Part shown: piece by piece, positions 44,576-53,904 of the stretch | How positions within the stretch are numbered: position 1 is the stretch's first letter | Layout: every line of letters starts with the position of its first letter | NCBI RefSeq assembly: GCF_025398175.1 | Contig: NZ_CP099735.1 | Coordinates: 434,001-498,000 of the forward strand | Direction of reading: 5' to 3' | Length of the DNA: 64,000 bases | From: Photobacterium sp. TY1-4 | Lineage (GTDB): Bacteria; Pseudomonadota; Gammaproteobacteria; Enterobacterales; Vibrionaceae | The notes under the pieces: model-generated | Database searches by the model: none | What the model was told of the DNA's origin: nothing | What the model saw: the letters and a program-made list of their open reading frames with translations, nothing else | Translations under genes and position numbers: made by a program

Positions 44576-45652
44576 CTACTGATATTCTTTTAATGCATTT
44601 AAGGTTTCGAGCATACTGTTTTTTGATCCCACCGAGATCCGTACACAGTGATTTAACGCCGGATCGTGCGCCTGATTGCGCGTGACAATGCCTCGCTCGA
44701 GCAGATAGGCATACATGCACTCAGGCCCGCGAAAACGAATCAGCACAAAGTTTGTCGCCGACGGATACACCGCTTCAACCATCGGCAGCTGTCGCACCTG
44801 CTCCATAAACCAGTCCCGCACGGCAACAAGCGAAGCCGTCTGCGCCTGCATTTGCGCCACGCCCGCCTCACTTAAAGCACTCAGCGAAATTTGCGCGACC
44901 GGGTCTGCGATTGGATAAGGGGCGATCAGCCTGGCGACATAGGTCATGACATGGGGATGGGCCAACAGAAAACCGCAACGCACTGCCGCCAGGCCAAACG
45001 CTTTGGACAAAGTCCGGATCACGACCAGATTCGGATATTGTGTGATCAGGTCCACCACGGTTGTTTCCGGGGCGAACTCAATATACGCCTCATCAACAAC
45101 AACCAGGGTTGACGACTGACTGGCTTCCAGCACAGTCAGAAGATCATCCCGCCGGATCACATTACCGGTCGGGTTATTCGGAGAGCACAAAAAGAGCACC
45201 TTGGCTTGCGGAAGCCGGGCACAAATCTCAGGCACATTCAGCTGAAAATCTTCCCGGAGCGGCACTTTGACCGTCTCAACCATGAACGACTCGGCGCAGA
45301 ATTCGTACATCGCATACGTCGGCGGACAAATCAGAATCTTATCTTGCCCCGGTTGACAGAAAGTGCGCACCAGCAGATCGATCGCTTCATCCGCGCCGCG
45401 AACGGCCAGCGCTTCGAGGTCCTGAGCGTCACGCCCTTGCAGGCAATACGCCAGATACCGCTCTGCCAACTGATGCGGCAGAAAATCCGGATAGCGGTGA
45501 TACTCCCCTGTGCCCGTCCCATAATGACAACCCTGCTCCAGTTCATTGGCGTTGAGCCAAATATGACCACGGCCGCCAATGCGTCGTGCTGACTGATAGG
45601 GTATGAGATTTTTTACTGCCTCAGGAACAAGGCGTGATGCCAGTGTTTCCAC
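44576..45652 (-). CDS. Histidinol-phosphate aminotransferase-like enzyme (stand-alone)
   Basis: 358 residues from a GTG at 45652 that has GGAGG five bases upstream; a longer frame reaches 45691. Fold type I aminotransferase with SPNNPTG (about 157-163), DEAYIEF (about 187-193) and PLP lysine about residue 217 in TLSKAFGLAAVRCG. It matches HisC in length and motifs. No other his genes are here; the partner is an amino-acid binding protein, so it may act on a different amino acid or be a second HisC. Confidence 0.82.
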   Translation of the reverse strand: METLASRLVPEAVKNLIPYQSARRIGGRGHIWLNANELEQGCHYGTGTGEYHRYPDFLPHQLAERYLAYCLQGRDAQDLEALAVRGADEAIDLLVRTFCQPGQDKILICPPTYAMYEFCAESFMVETVKVPLREDFQLNVPEICARLPQAKVLFLCSPNNPTGNVIRRDDLLTVLEASQSSTLVVVDEAYIEFAPETTVVDLITQYPNLVVIRTLSKAFGLAAVRCGFLLAHPHVMTYVARLIAPYPIADPVAQISLSALSEAGVAQMQAQTASLVAVRDWFMEQVRQLPMVEAVYPSATNFVLIRFRGPECMYAYLLERGIVTRNQAHDPALNHCVRISVGSKNSMLETLNALKEYQ

Positions 45653-45756
45653 AACCACCTCCGAAAAGCGAATATTATCGCTAACAACCACACAAATAAC
45701 GAATTTAAAAACACATTAAGTGAATTTTTATCCGTTAACATTCTTTTTACCAATTA

Positions 45757-45798
45757 TATGCAGAGCAGGATTGATTTAAGAATCGAAATCTCTGCATA
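45757..45798. promoter_or_regulatory. 9-bp inverted repeat in the hisC/lysR divergent region
   Basis: TATGCAGAG (45757-45765) and CTCTGCATA (45790-45798), perfect arms 24 bases apart. It ends 33 bases before the lysR start and could be bound by that LysR protein to control both directions. Confidence 0.5.
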
Positions 45799-45830
45799 CT
45801 AGGTATGAGTTTTTGGAATGGCTGAAAATA

Positions 45831-46757
45831 ATGATCCACACCCCAACGATGAAAGAGTTGCAGTCTTTTCTGGTGACGGCACAACAATTGAATTTCACCA
45901 CTGCAGCGCAGGTTCTGAACTTAACCCAAGGTGCCGTCAGCCGTCAGATCAGCAGCCTGGAGACCCGGTTGAATATCCGCCTGTTTAACCGGCATGCGCG
46001 CGGACTGACGTTAACCCATAAAGGGACCGAGTTTTTACCGCTGGTTGAAAACGCCCTCAATCAGATCCACCGGGCAGTCGATCAGATCACCAACGACAAA
46101 CAGCAAATCAAGTTGAAAGTACCCAGCTGCATTACGTCCTGGCTGTTGCCGAAACTGATGACCTTCCAGCAACAGTATCCGGAGATCGATGTCGAGCTGA
46201 CTTCGGCAATCAAACACAATATCAACTTTGCCAGTGAGCCCTTTGACGCCGCCATTTGCTACGGCCAGCCCCCGAGGCAAAAAGATCTCATCAGTTACCT
46301 GTTGTTTGAAGAGCAACTCGCGCCGGTGTGCTCCCCCAGACTACTGGCAACACACGAACACACGCTCGCAGCAGATGAGATGCGCGCATTTACCTGGCTG
46401 CATGCCACGCCCCAGAAAAGTGACTGGTCGTTGTGGCTGAGCCATATTGCACAGAAAAGCGCAATTCCAGAAAAAATGGCTCCGGACATGAAGCAGAGTG
46501 AGCAAAATCAGCACTTTGCAACACTGGATCTGGCCGTGAGTGCGGCGATGCAAGGGTTCGGGATTGCAATTGGAGATATCACACTGGCCCGACCCGACTT
46601 AGACGCCGGACGGCTGGTGATGCCAAACCCCAACAGCGTCGCGTCGGGGAATGGCTACTATCTGGTCAGGCCGAAAAACCTGCAGACGGCGTCACTGGAT
46701 TTACTCTTCGACTGGCTGCAGCAGCCTGAATCACGTGAATCAGGCCCGCAAGTTTAG
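45831..46757 (+). CDS. LysR-family regulator next to hisC-like gene
   Basis: 308 residues from ATG 45831. Helix-turn-helix region LQSFLVTAQQLNFTTAAQVLNLTQGAVSRQISSLETRLN (about 10-48), effector domain about 90-295. It belongs to the GcvA-like subgroup. Its divergent neighbour is the aminotransferase/binding-protein pair, its likely target, and a 9-bp inverted repeat lies in the shared control region. The stop overlaps the convergent AraC gene by four bases. Confidence 0.87.
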   Translation: MIHTPTMKELQSFLVTAQQLNFTTAAQVLNLTQGAVSRQISSLETRLNIRLFNRHARGLTLTHKGTEFLPLVENALNQIHRAVDQITNDKQQIKLKVPSCITSWLLPKLMTFQQQYPEIDVELTSAIKHNINFASEPFDAAICYGQPPRQKDLISYLLFEEQLAPVCSPRLLATHEHTLAADEMRAFTWLHATPQKSDWSLWLSHIAQKSAIPEKMAPDMKQSEQNQHFATLDLAVSAAMQGFGIAIGDITLARPDLDAGRLVMPNPNSVASGNGYYLVRPKNLQTASLDLLFDWLQQPESRESGPQV

Positions 46758-47650
46758 GCTTTGATCGCGGTATAGAAGCTGACATCAGCGACATGCGTCT
46801 GTTCATCATAGCTGTGGTAAAGCTCGAAACAGGGACGATCATCGATTTCTAGCTGGGATGCCACAATCGCTTCCATCAACACCTGCCAGTATTCGCCATA
46901 CTGGCGCTGCTCGGTCACGGTTTCGCGAATCGAGGCGTATCCCCCGGCAGGCAAAGTCTGGATCTCAATCCCCTGCCCGCCTTCCGTGCCTTCGGGAACC
47001 GTGAGGCAAATATCAGTCCGACACTGTTGCGCCGGCGTCACTTCCGGGTTGTCGTGATAAATAAACAGGCATTGCCCGTCAGCCAGTCCCTTAGCACCCG
47101 CCCATTGATACAGTTTTCCCAGTGCCGGTTGATAGTTCTCCCCATAAGGGCCGGTTACACGAATTGAGACCAGACAACGTTGTTCAAAATGTTCAGTCTT
47201 CATCATTTCACTCCTTTGTGGTTGATAAGACAAAGCATATCCTTGCAACGCCAACGGATCGTGTCCGCCGTTGCTTAACGCATGTCCAATCTTGCTATTT
47301 CGCAGCAATGACGAAAATTCAGGCTGGGTCTGACAGCGGCGAATCTCGGATGGCGAGACCCCAAAATAGAGCCGAAAAGCTTTTGCCAGGCTTTGCGAGC
47401 TCGAAAAGCCGCAGTCCATCGCCACCTCCGTCACCGAGCTTTTATGGTAGAACAAACAATGGACGGCATTTTGAAGTTTCATCCGCTTGATGAAGCCGCC
47501 CAGGGTCTCCCCGGTAACCGCTTTAAACACCCGGTGGAAATGGAATGGGGAAAGGTGGGCCATCGCAGCGACTTGCTGCAAGTTCACCGGTTCGGCAAAG
47601 TGTTGCTCCAGATACCGAATCACCGGTGTGAGTCGTTGTTGATAATCCAT
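46754..47650 (-). CDS. AraC-family regulator with GyrI-like effector domain
   Basis: 298 residues. Two helix-turn-helix units at the N-terminus (about 20-105: VNLQQVAAMAHLSPFHFHRVFKAVTGETL and SVTEVAMDCGFSSSQSLAKAFRLYFGVSPSEIRR), like Rob/MarA. The C-terminal half (about 150-298) is a GyrI/SOUL-like ligand-binding domain with GPYGENYQPALGKLYQWA and LPAGGYASIRETV. Such regulators sense drugs or small molecules and control efflux or stress genes. No obvious target adjacent. Confidence 0.9.
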   Translation of the reverse strand: MDYQQRLTPVIRYLEQHFAEPVNLQQVAAMAHLSPFHFHRVFKAVTGETLGGFIKRMKLQNAVHCLFYHKSSVTEVAMDCGFSSSQSLAKAFRLYFGVSPSEIRRCQTQPEFSSLLRNSKIGHALSNGGHDPLALQGYALSYQPQRSEMMKTEHFEQRCLVSIRVTGPYGENYQPALGKLYQWAGAKGLADGQCLFIYHDNPEVTPAQQCRTDICLTVPEGTEGGQGIEIQTLPAGGYASIRETVTEQRQYGEYWQVLMEAIVASQLEIDDRPCFELYHSYDEQTHVADVSFYTAIKA

Positions 47651-47813
47651 TTTCTTCTTTTCGTCGCACTAAACTGCTTGGCCATCCATCATAGGTCAGT
47701 CGCCTTCAAACAACCAGCCGCCCTCAAAACGGTTATATAAAACACCGTCGAAAATGTAAACGACTAAGCTTATAAGGTGTTAAACGTTGTGCAAATAACA
47801 CTAAGGTTGAGCT

Positions 47814-47966
47814 ATGTTCGATTGGCTAAAAAACATTTTTTCATCCAAATCAGAAGCGTCTGATGACAACCTGGTTGAAAAACAATCCGATGACACGATG
47901 CAAGAGCGCCATCGCCAGGAGGAAATGTCCCGGGGAGCCCCCTCGAAAGATGACGACGAACCGTAA
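47814..47966 (+). CDS. Small hydrophilic protein, unknown function
   Basis: 50 residues, MFDWLKNIFSSKSE at the start, then a very charged tail rich in Asp, Glu, Gln and Arg. AAGG lies seven bases before the ATG, and a hairpin follows. The amphipathic start could touch the membrane. No family known to me. Confidence 0.55.
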   Translation: MFDWLKNIFSSKSEASDDNLVEKQSDDTMQERHRQEEMSRGAPSKDDDEP

Positions 47967-48009
47967 CCGCAACATTCCCTTCTGACGGCGGGCGATGAAA
48001 CATTCAGCG

Positions 48010-48028
48010 AGCCGGGTGATCCCCGGCT
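48010..48028 (+). terminator. Hairpin after the small hydrophilic gene
   Basis: AGCCGGG/CCCGGCT 7-bp stem with a 5-base loop, then TGTTGGTG. Weak U tract. Confidence 0.45.
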
Positions 48029-48119
48029 TGTTGGTGTGCGATGGTACCTAAACTGCGCAAAGTGACCTAAGCGACACAAGGGTGCTTCTGGCACTAGGAG
48101 CATGTTTCAATCGATTCAA

Positions 48120-48161
48120 CCAAACCTATTCTGCCAAAACTAATTCACCAAACCTATTCAT
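48120..48161. repeat. Three 14-bp tandem units
   Basis: ccaaacctattctg, ccaaaactaattca and ccaaacctattcat at 48120, 48134 and 48148. The last unit runs into the stop codon of the next minus-strand gene. Confidence 0.7.
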
Positions 48162-49267
48162 TCAGCCAGCGTCTCAAACTTCATCCGGAACACGTCCGGG
48201 CTGTATAAATGACTCATTTGGGCATTATCAAACACCGCCACGCCAAAATAATATGTTTGCGAGAGCTCCGAAAACTGAATGTCCTGCGCCTTGGCATTAT
48301 GCCCGGAGGTAACGCGCTTGCGCTTCAATTCCAGCAGCCATTTCCCATCTTTCCAGTTACTCTGCGCACTGACATCGCCCCGCGAGCCGGTAAAGGGACT
48401 CACCAACACCGAGGCCAGGCGATCCCCCGGGCTGAACGTATCTACCAGCGGGACCTGTTGTTCCGGACTCAGCGCATAAGCCTGCACCGCATCCCACACC
48501 CGGTTGCCCATCACCGGTTGTTGGGTGGCTTCCGAGATATTTTCCCGATACCCGCCGCCGGTGACAAAGTCGCCTTTCATTCCCCAGCGCAAGTTCTCAG
48601 CCGGATCAATGGTGGCATCGACAAACTGATCATCGGCCTGTACCGTTTTCCCGGTTCGAACCGCGCGCCACACCCAGGCATCGAGGGTCTCATCTTCGCG
48701 GGCGGTAAATTTACGGCCGGGGCGACTTTGCTCGACATCCGCTACATAACCGCGGCTGTCGGCCAGATGGCAGGCAATGGCACAGCCCTGGGTATCAAAC
48801 CCCTGGGTATTGATATTCCAGTAAAAACTGACTTTATCCTCGTGATACGTATTTTCGTAACCGAACTGATCCGGATTCGTCAGCCGCTGCCAGCGCCCAT
48901 CCGGCTGCTTTTCCCACGGCATAAAAGCCAGGTTGCGCGTCGGGTCGTCCCACTGGATAAAAAAGTAGATAAATTCATCATCATAAAGTGACTGAACCGA
49001 AACCGACGTTGAAGCCATGCCGGATCCACCACGGGGCTGATACACTCGCTGATCCAACGTGACGGTTAACGGGATCGCTTTCAGCCAGACACTTTCCGCC
49101 ACACCGTCCAGCTTCACCGGCTCCTTTACCCGAACGCTGACTAAAGTATCTGCTGCCGTCACCGGCAATGCTCCCAACGCAGCTGTCAGAGCCAGAACAA
49201 ACCGAGGGAGCACCGGCGAAAATCCCGCAGCTATCCCGTGCGAGAACCGCTTCAATTGCCTGATCAT
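48158..49267 (-). CDS. Ethylbenzene-dehydrogenase-related haem-binding protein
   Basis: 369 residues from ATG 49267, with AGGAGG seven bases upstream. Signal peptide about 1-39 (PVTAAD). The mature part is the beta-sandwich EB_dh domain (PF09459) with VKEPVKLDGVAESVWLKAIPLTV at its start and DDEFIYFFIQWDDPTRN near 90-110. A CX3CH motif (CAIACH, about residue 160) could attach or contact haem. Related proteins are haem subunits of anaerobic molybdenum enzymes or stand-alone electron carriers. No partner enzyme is adjacent. A perfect FNR palindrome lies 121 bases upstream. Confidence 0.8.
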   Translation of the reverse strand: MIRQLKRFSHGIAAGFSPVLPRFVLALTAALGALPVTAADTLVSVRVKEPVKLDGVAESVWLKAIPLTVTLDQRVYQPRGGSGMASTSVSVQSLYDDEFIYFFIQWDDPTRNLAFMPWEKQPDGRWQRLTNPDQFGYENTYHEDKVSFYWNINTQGFDTQGCAIACHLADSRGYVADVEQSRPGRKFTAREDETLDAWVWRAVRTGKTVQADDQFVDATIDPAENLRWGMKGDFVTGGGYRENISEATQQPVMGNRVWDAVQAYALSPEQQVPLVDTFSPGDRLASVLVSPFTGSRGDVSAQSNWKDGKWLLELKRKRVTSGHNAKAQDIQFSELSQTYYFGVAVFDNAQMSHLYSPDVFRMKFETLAE

Positions 49268-49387
49268 CTTTGCCCTCCTATTTCGCCTGAACATCCGCTC
49301 GGCCCTTTCCCAACTGGTCACTGAGCACCGCTCTGAAGCCACCAAAACATTGATGATTCAACGCTTTACAATGCCAGTTTCCGGCCG

Positions 49388-49401
49388 TTGATTTATATCA
49401 A
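49388..49401. promoter_or_regulatory. Perfect FNR-box palindrome
   Basis: TTGATTTATATCAA fits TTGAT-N4-ATCAA exactly. It is in the divergent region between the haem-binding protein gene (start 49267) and hsp20 (start 49484). Geometry with a TTGTAA-like -10 at about 22 bases allows activation toward the haem gene. Confidence 0.65.
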
Positions 49402-49483
49402 GTCTAGTTCGATTTTTCCCGATAGCGCGCAGGCAATTAACTAAACTATTAATGCGTCCAAAACAGACGAACTGGAGGTTAAG

Positions 49484-49909
49484 ATGAGCTTGGTCCCTCG
49501 TGATTCCTGGTTCGATTTCTCCCAGTTTTTCGATAATGCCTTCCCGACACTGAGGCATTCATTCGATGTGGAGTCATTTTCACCCAGAATCGATATTGTC
49601 GAAAAAGAAGACGGTTACGAAATTTCTGCCGATCTACCCGGGGTACGAAAAGAAGATATTTCCGTACAAGTGCACGGCGGGAACCTCACCATTGAAGCGA
49701 CGACATCAAAAAATGATGAGCAGAAAGAAGGCGACAAAGTCATTCGCAAAGAAAGATATGAAGGAAAATTGATGCGGAGTTTTTACTTAGGTCAAAACCT
49801 GCAGCAAGAAACCATCAGTGCTGCGTTTGAAGATGGGGTCTTGAAAGTTCATGTGCCAAAAGTTGAACCGACCCAGCCCAGCAGCGCCAAACAGATTGAG
49901 ATTAAATAG
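49484..49909 (+). CDS. Hsp20-family small heat-shock protein
   Basis: 141 residues with the alpha-crystallin domain at about 32-130: RIDIVEKEDGYEISADLPGVRKEDISVQVHGGNLTIEA and the C-terminal AFEDGVLKVHVPKVEP, plus an I-x-I-like tail (IEIK). It holds unfolding proteins in an ATP-independent way. GGAGG upstream of the start. I do not see a clear sigma-32 promoter. A bidirectional terminator follows. Confidence 0.95.
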   Translation: MSLVPRDSWFDFSQFFDNAFPTLRHSFDVESFSPRIDIVEKEDGYEISADLPGVRKEDISVQVHGGNLTIEATTSKNDEQKEGDKVIRKERYEGKLMRSFYLGQNLQQETISAAFEDGVLKVHVPKVEPTQPSSAKQIEIK

Positions 49910-49949
49910 CGCATGCGATGTGATGCTTGATATCTGAGGTGATAATGTA

Positions 49950-49974
49950 AAAGGCTGACATTGCGTCAGCCTTT
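49950..49974. terminator. Bidirectional terminator between hsp20 and the M60 gene
   Basis: 10-bp stem AAAGGCTGAC/GTCAGCCTTT with ATTGC loop between two convergent genes. Confidence 0.85.
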
Positions 49975-50001
49975 GTGATTGGGTCCATCAATATGGATGA
50001 A

Positions 50002-53000
50002 TTACGGTAGAGTACACTGAGTCGGTGACGAGTTATCACGTGGCCAACGGGTTGTTGGATCAGACTCAGACAGCGTGATGAAATCCAGGCCGGAGCTCAT
50101 CGTAGCCGGCGGCAGATCTTGTTCAAGCACGTACATTCCCACAGGTACGACCCCTTTGGTTGCATTCTTGCTCGCCTGGCCAGCAGCCAGAGAAGAGTAA
50201 TGCAAACCAAACATGTCAAAGTACGGGCGCCAGTCCTGGCCGGTGATGACGCTCAGCGCCACCAGCATGAAGTCGTTGCCCGGCATGCTGCTGACGGTCT
50301 TATCCCCGTACGTACTGTTCTGATAATCAAAGTCGCTAAACCCAAGCTGGGCGCGGTGGGCTAACCAATCAGATTCATTCGCCGCGTATTGACCAAAGAT
50401 CCGGCTGTGCTGATACAACACAGAGAACAAGTGGAAACCGTTGGTCAGCTTATCGCCGGAAGCCATCACCTGCTGATCCGCTCGCAACGCCATCTGAATA
50501 TAAAACGCCATCCGGTAGCCGTTATGCACCGCATAGTCGTTGTTCTTCCATGGCACAGTAAAACGATCCTGGCCAGCGTCCATCACATTACACTGACTGT
50601 TGACCACGACACGCTCGTTGGCGCTGTTTTTCAACTGCGCAGCATCCGACATAAAGACGTAAAACAGATCCTTATGATTCATATGCGAATCAATCAGCGT
50701 CGTGGTTTTGCCATCACGGACATAATGCGATTTCCATTTGACGTAATATGGGAAAATATTATTGGAGTTTTCCCCGGCGCGAGAGCCGTATTCATCCCAG
50801 TTTTCTTTATTCGCCGCATCGACAAAATGCACATTCAGACGCTTGGTTTGCAGATTGTGGCCCAGTTCATGGTTATCCCCCCAACTGGTCGGAGAAATCT
50901 CCCAGGATGCATCCCAAGGGTTGCCGCTACACGCGCTCCCACAATGTGAGTTCTGATCGTAGTTGGCATGCTGAATGATCTTGCGGGTATGCATTTCCGG
51001 ATCAAAACAGTCGGTGGCACCGAACAGGTTCTGACAGACCGACTTAACATCATCCGGTAGCGACTGGGTCAGTGTGCTGCCCTGAATCTTGTACCCTGCC
51101 AGGGTATACACGGAATTCAGGTGATCTTCCTCAATCGATTTCAGCAGTGCATTTACCGTCGGCATGTCATCATTCAAGCCTTGCAGGAAACGATCCCGAC
51201 GTAAATGCTGCTCTGCACCATCGGTACGCAAATCAACATGTGGCAATTCGGTATTTTCCAGAACCTGATTGAAACGAGCAATCTGCACCGGATCATCGTA
51301 ACGCATGATTGCCGGGTGCTTGGCAATCCCCTGTGCCTTCAGCGTCACGGCAACAGGGGAAACGCTTCCCTCAAGATAGGCGTAAATCGGACCACCGTAC
51401 GGGGTTGAAAACGTCACCGTGTCACCCTTGGCCAATTCAATCCGCTCTTGCATCACTTCCAACGGACCGCGATAGATCCCGGTTTGATAGGCACGGTTGG
51501 TATTACTGCGGTGATAGTTCAGCTTCACAACCATTCTCGCATCACTGCTGTCCTGACGCGTCAATGTGATCGGTTGTCCCGGCAGTGCGTACCACCCGGT
51601 TGTCGTCCATTGATTCGAGTACGGTACTGAAATGGTCTGCGTGTCCTTTTCAGTGGCCGGGTAAGCATAATGCGCCTGATGTCCGGTGCTGACTTGAGCG
51701 GCATCTATAATGAACTCTCCCAGATCCGGTTGTGCCAGGTTACCGGCTCGGGCATAGCTTACAGCCCAGTCGGCGAACATCGCCTGCTGCCAGGCCGCTG
51801 GCTCACGATGGGTGATCGGGTAGTCAATTGTGGCGCGATATTTGTCAGCCAGCAACAGACCCGCTTTGACCAGCGCATAACGTTCGCTCGAAAAGGCCTG
51901 AATACTGCTGTTATCCAACCCGGTTGCCGCCAGTCGGTACCAGTCCGCGCCATTTTTGAAGGCTTGGTCGAACGCGGCGTCATTACAGAAAATCAAATTC
52001 CGATCACAGTGCTCAAGCGGCTGCGGATCAAACTGTCCGCTTTTCAGATTCACCAGCAGTTTATCAACAGCCTGCAACTGCGCATCGCCTTCTTTTAAAC
52101 TTTGTACTGACAGATCGCTGGCCAGGTGCTCAGGCCAGTAGTTACCTTCGGCCTGCAGGCCCATGTAACGGAACACCGGTTTGGCCAGTGGGCTGGCAAA
52201 TCGCTCATGGTTGACATAAATCAGCGGAATCTGATTCGCTCGCGCCAGCTCAACAACCGCCTGACCGGCAGGGCTCCCCTGACTGTTGCGATCCACGTCG
52301 CTCATCACAATCACATCCGGCTTCTGCTGTTCAATACAAATCGCCAAACTGGCGTAGTCACAACTGTTTTCTGAATGAACAACATGCTGTCCCGAGTAAT
52401 AGGTCGCCAGCCAGGTCCGAATTTTTTCATTGTGCTGGAAATACCAACTATCGTTGCGGCTCGACATATGCGTGGTCACCACCGACAGCGGTTTGGATGC
52501 TCCGGCGCCGCCCGTCATCCAGTGGAGCAGGTTTTTCAGTAGTTGATCCGTCTGAGCCGAATTGTCAACGGCAAACATGTTGGCCGCCATCGCTGCATAG
52601 CGGTGGCCGGCCTGCTCACCGACAAAAACCAACCCTTTCGCAGAGGCTTTCCCTTTCTCTTCCTGCGTCGAGCGCAACACCATCATGGTATGTGCCGGCA
52701 GGTAACTCGACAGCGTGATACTGTCGTGGCTCGGATGCCAGGAAATCGTACTGCCAACGTTCTGGTACAGCGTTTCCAACAATGCCTGTCGCTTGGCCTG
52801 CGCGACTTGAATTTGCTCCCGGCTGAAATCAATCAATTCATCTGCGGAAGCCAAGGTATGATCTTCCCGCTTGACCGCTGCTTCAGCACGCGTCAAGAAT
52901 GAAGCCCGCACCTCACAAGGAGAGGTGATTGCCCCCGTCTGATAATCACTTCCAGTCAACTGACCATGACAGCCGGTGACGCTATCCAGAACGTAACCAT

Positions 53001-53232
53001 TTTCCGGCGTCAAAATAAACAGAAACTGTTGCCCTTCAACCACCGACACTGCCGATGGCGTAATTGTGCCGCCAGCGGATGTGTGCGATGTCAGCGGATA
53101 TTCAATTGCCTTGAGTGGTTTGACAATTTGAACTTGCTCGGCTGCGACCGGACCATCATTTCCACACGCAACGAGCAAGCCAATACTACTTAAAGCCAAC
53201 CATTGTGACTTCAATTGGTTTGGTTTCACCAT
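50002..53232 (-). CDS. M60-family metalloprotease lipoprotein (ImpA/AcfD-like)
   Basis: 1076 residues from ATG 53232, with AAGGGG just upstream; lipobox L-V-A-C23 follows, so residues before this ATG are not coding. A beta-domain (about 40-120) with a Cys pair, a DUF-type middle region, then the zinc site HELGH at about 788 within SWGDNHELGHNLQ. M60 proteases cut mucin-type glycoproteins; ImpA of Pseudomonas and AcfD/SslE of enteric species are relatives. The protein would sit on the cell envelope and may attack host mucus. Alone in its transcription unit. Confidence 0.85.
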   Translation of the reverse strand: MVKPNQLKSQWLALSSIGLLVACGNDGPVAAEQVQIVKPLKAIEYPLTSHTSAGGTITPSAVSVVEGQQFLFILTPENGYVLDSVTGCHGQLTGSDYQTGAITSPCEVRASFLTRAEAAVKREDHTLASADELIDFSREQIQVAQAKRQALLETLYQNVGSTISWHPSHDSITLSSYLPAHTMMVLRSTQEEKGKASAKGLVFVGEQAGHRYAAMAANMFAVDNSAQTDQLLKNLLHWMTGGAGASKPLSVVTTHMSSRNDSWYFQHNEKIRTWLATYYSGQHVVHSENSCDYASLAICIEQQKPDVIVMSDVDRNSQGSPAGQAVVELARANQIPLIYVNHERFASPLAKPVFRYMGLQAEGNYWPEHLASDLSVQSLKEGDAQLQAVDKLLVNLKSGQFDPQPLEHCDRNLIFCNDAAFDQAFKNGADWYRLAATGLDNSSIQAFSSERYALVKAGLLLADKYRATIDYPITHREPAAWQQAMFADWAVSYARAGNLAQPDLGEFIIDAAQVSTGHQAHYAYPATEKDTQTISVPYSNQWTTTGWYALPGQPITLTRQDSSDARMVVKLNYHRSNTNRAYQTGIYRGPLEVMQERIELAKGDTVTFSTPYGGPIYAYLEGSVSPVAVTLKAQGIAKHPAIMRYDDPVQIARFNQVLENTELPHVDLRTDGAEQHLRRDRFLQGLNDDMPTVNALLKSIEEDHLNSVYTLAGYKIQGSTLTQSLPDDVKSVCQNLFGATDCFDPEMHTRKIIQHANYDQNSHCGSACSGNPWDASWEISPTSWGDNHELGHNLQTKRLNVHFVDAANKENWDEYGSRAGENSNNIFPYYVKWKSHYVRDGKTTTLIDSHMNHKDLFYVFMSDAAQLKNSANERVVVNSQCNVMDAGQDRFTVPWKNNDYAVHNGYRMAFYIQMALRADQQVMASGDKLTNGFHLFSVLYQHSRIFGQYAANESDWLAHRAQLGFSDFDYQNSTYGDKTVSSMPGNDFMLVALSVITGQDWRPYFDMFGLHYSSLAAGQASKNATKGVVPVGMYVLEQDLPPATMSSGLDFITLSESDPTTRWPRDNSSPTQCTLP

Positions 53233-53449
53233 AACCCCTTTTTTATTATTTGATTGAGATAGAACAAGTGACACGAAGCGTGTTTCATACAGAACACCTG
53301 AGTGAGAGTCAAAACAGTCGCTCAGTTCATGGGTGGTTATCACCATAATGAAATTCTTTGTTTCATGCGACCACTGACCCGGTCGCTTCATATATAATTA
53401 ATGTCCGGCTTGCAACCGGATCCGCTCAACATCATCAACGGAGGGAAAC

Positions 53450-53830
53450 ATGGGATTATTGAACGCCCTATTAGGCAATGCCGGTGAAATGGAGATTGAA
53501 GAAGCCACTGAAGAGCTGGCCACTATCCTGGGGCCTTCGGAGCAGATCGAGCTGGCTTATAAACTGATCCGTGACATGATCGTGCTGACCGATCGGCGGG
53601 TGATCTTAATCGACAAACAGGGACTGACGGGAAAGAAAGTCGAATATCGCACCATTCCCTTCAAATCCATCACCCAGTACACCGTCGAGAGCAACGGCCA
53701 TTTCGACCTGGATGCGGAGCTGAAGATCTGGGTCTCGGGCCAGCACGAACCGATTGAACTCGAATTTAACAGCAAAACCAACATCTACAATCTGCAAGGC
53801 TTACTGGCTGCTAAAATTGCCGGGAAATGA
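53450..53830 (+). CDS. Bacterial PH-domain protein
   Basis: 126 residues, ribosome site GGAGGGAAAC. A bPH domain covers about 20-125: MIVLTDRRVILIDKQGLTGKKVEYRTIPFKSITQYTVES. The family is common and mostly of unknown role; a cytoplasmic protein without signal or membrane part. A terminator follows. Confidence 0.88.
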   Translation: MGLLNALLGNAGEMEIEEATEELATILGPSEQIELAYKLIRDMIVLTDRRVILIDKQGLTGKKVEYRTIPFKSITQYTVESNGHFDLDAELKIWVSGQHEPIELEFNSKTNIYNLQGLLAAKIAGK

Positions 53831-53863
53831 GCCGGGCCGTTGTCATATCGCCCCGACGGCAAA

Positions 53864-53886
53864 GCCGCCACATTCTGAGTGGCGGC
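53864..53886. terminator. Terminator between PH-domain and RluA genes
   Basis: 8-bp stem GCCGCCAC/GTGGCGGC, 7-base loop, then AAATTTTC on the plus strand. Sits between convergent genes. Confidence 0.75.
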
Positions 53887-53904
53887 AAATTTTCAGACCA
53901 CGCC

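Noticed and set aside
49402..49483. Sigma-32 promoter for hsp20
   Set aside because: No pair of CTTGAAA and CCCCAT elements at proper spacing was visible.
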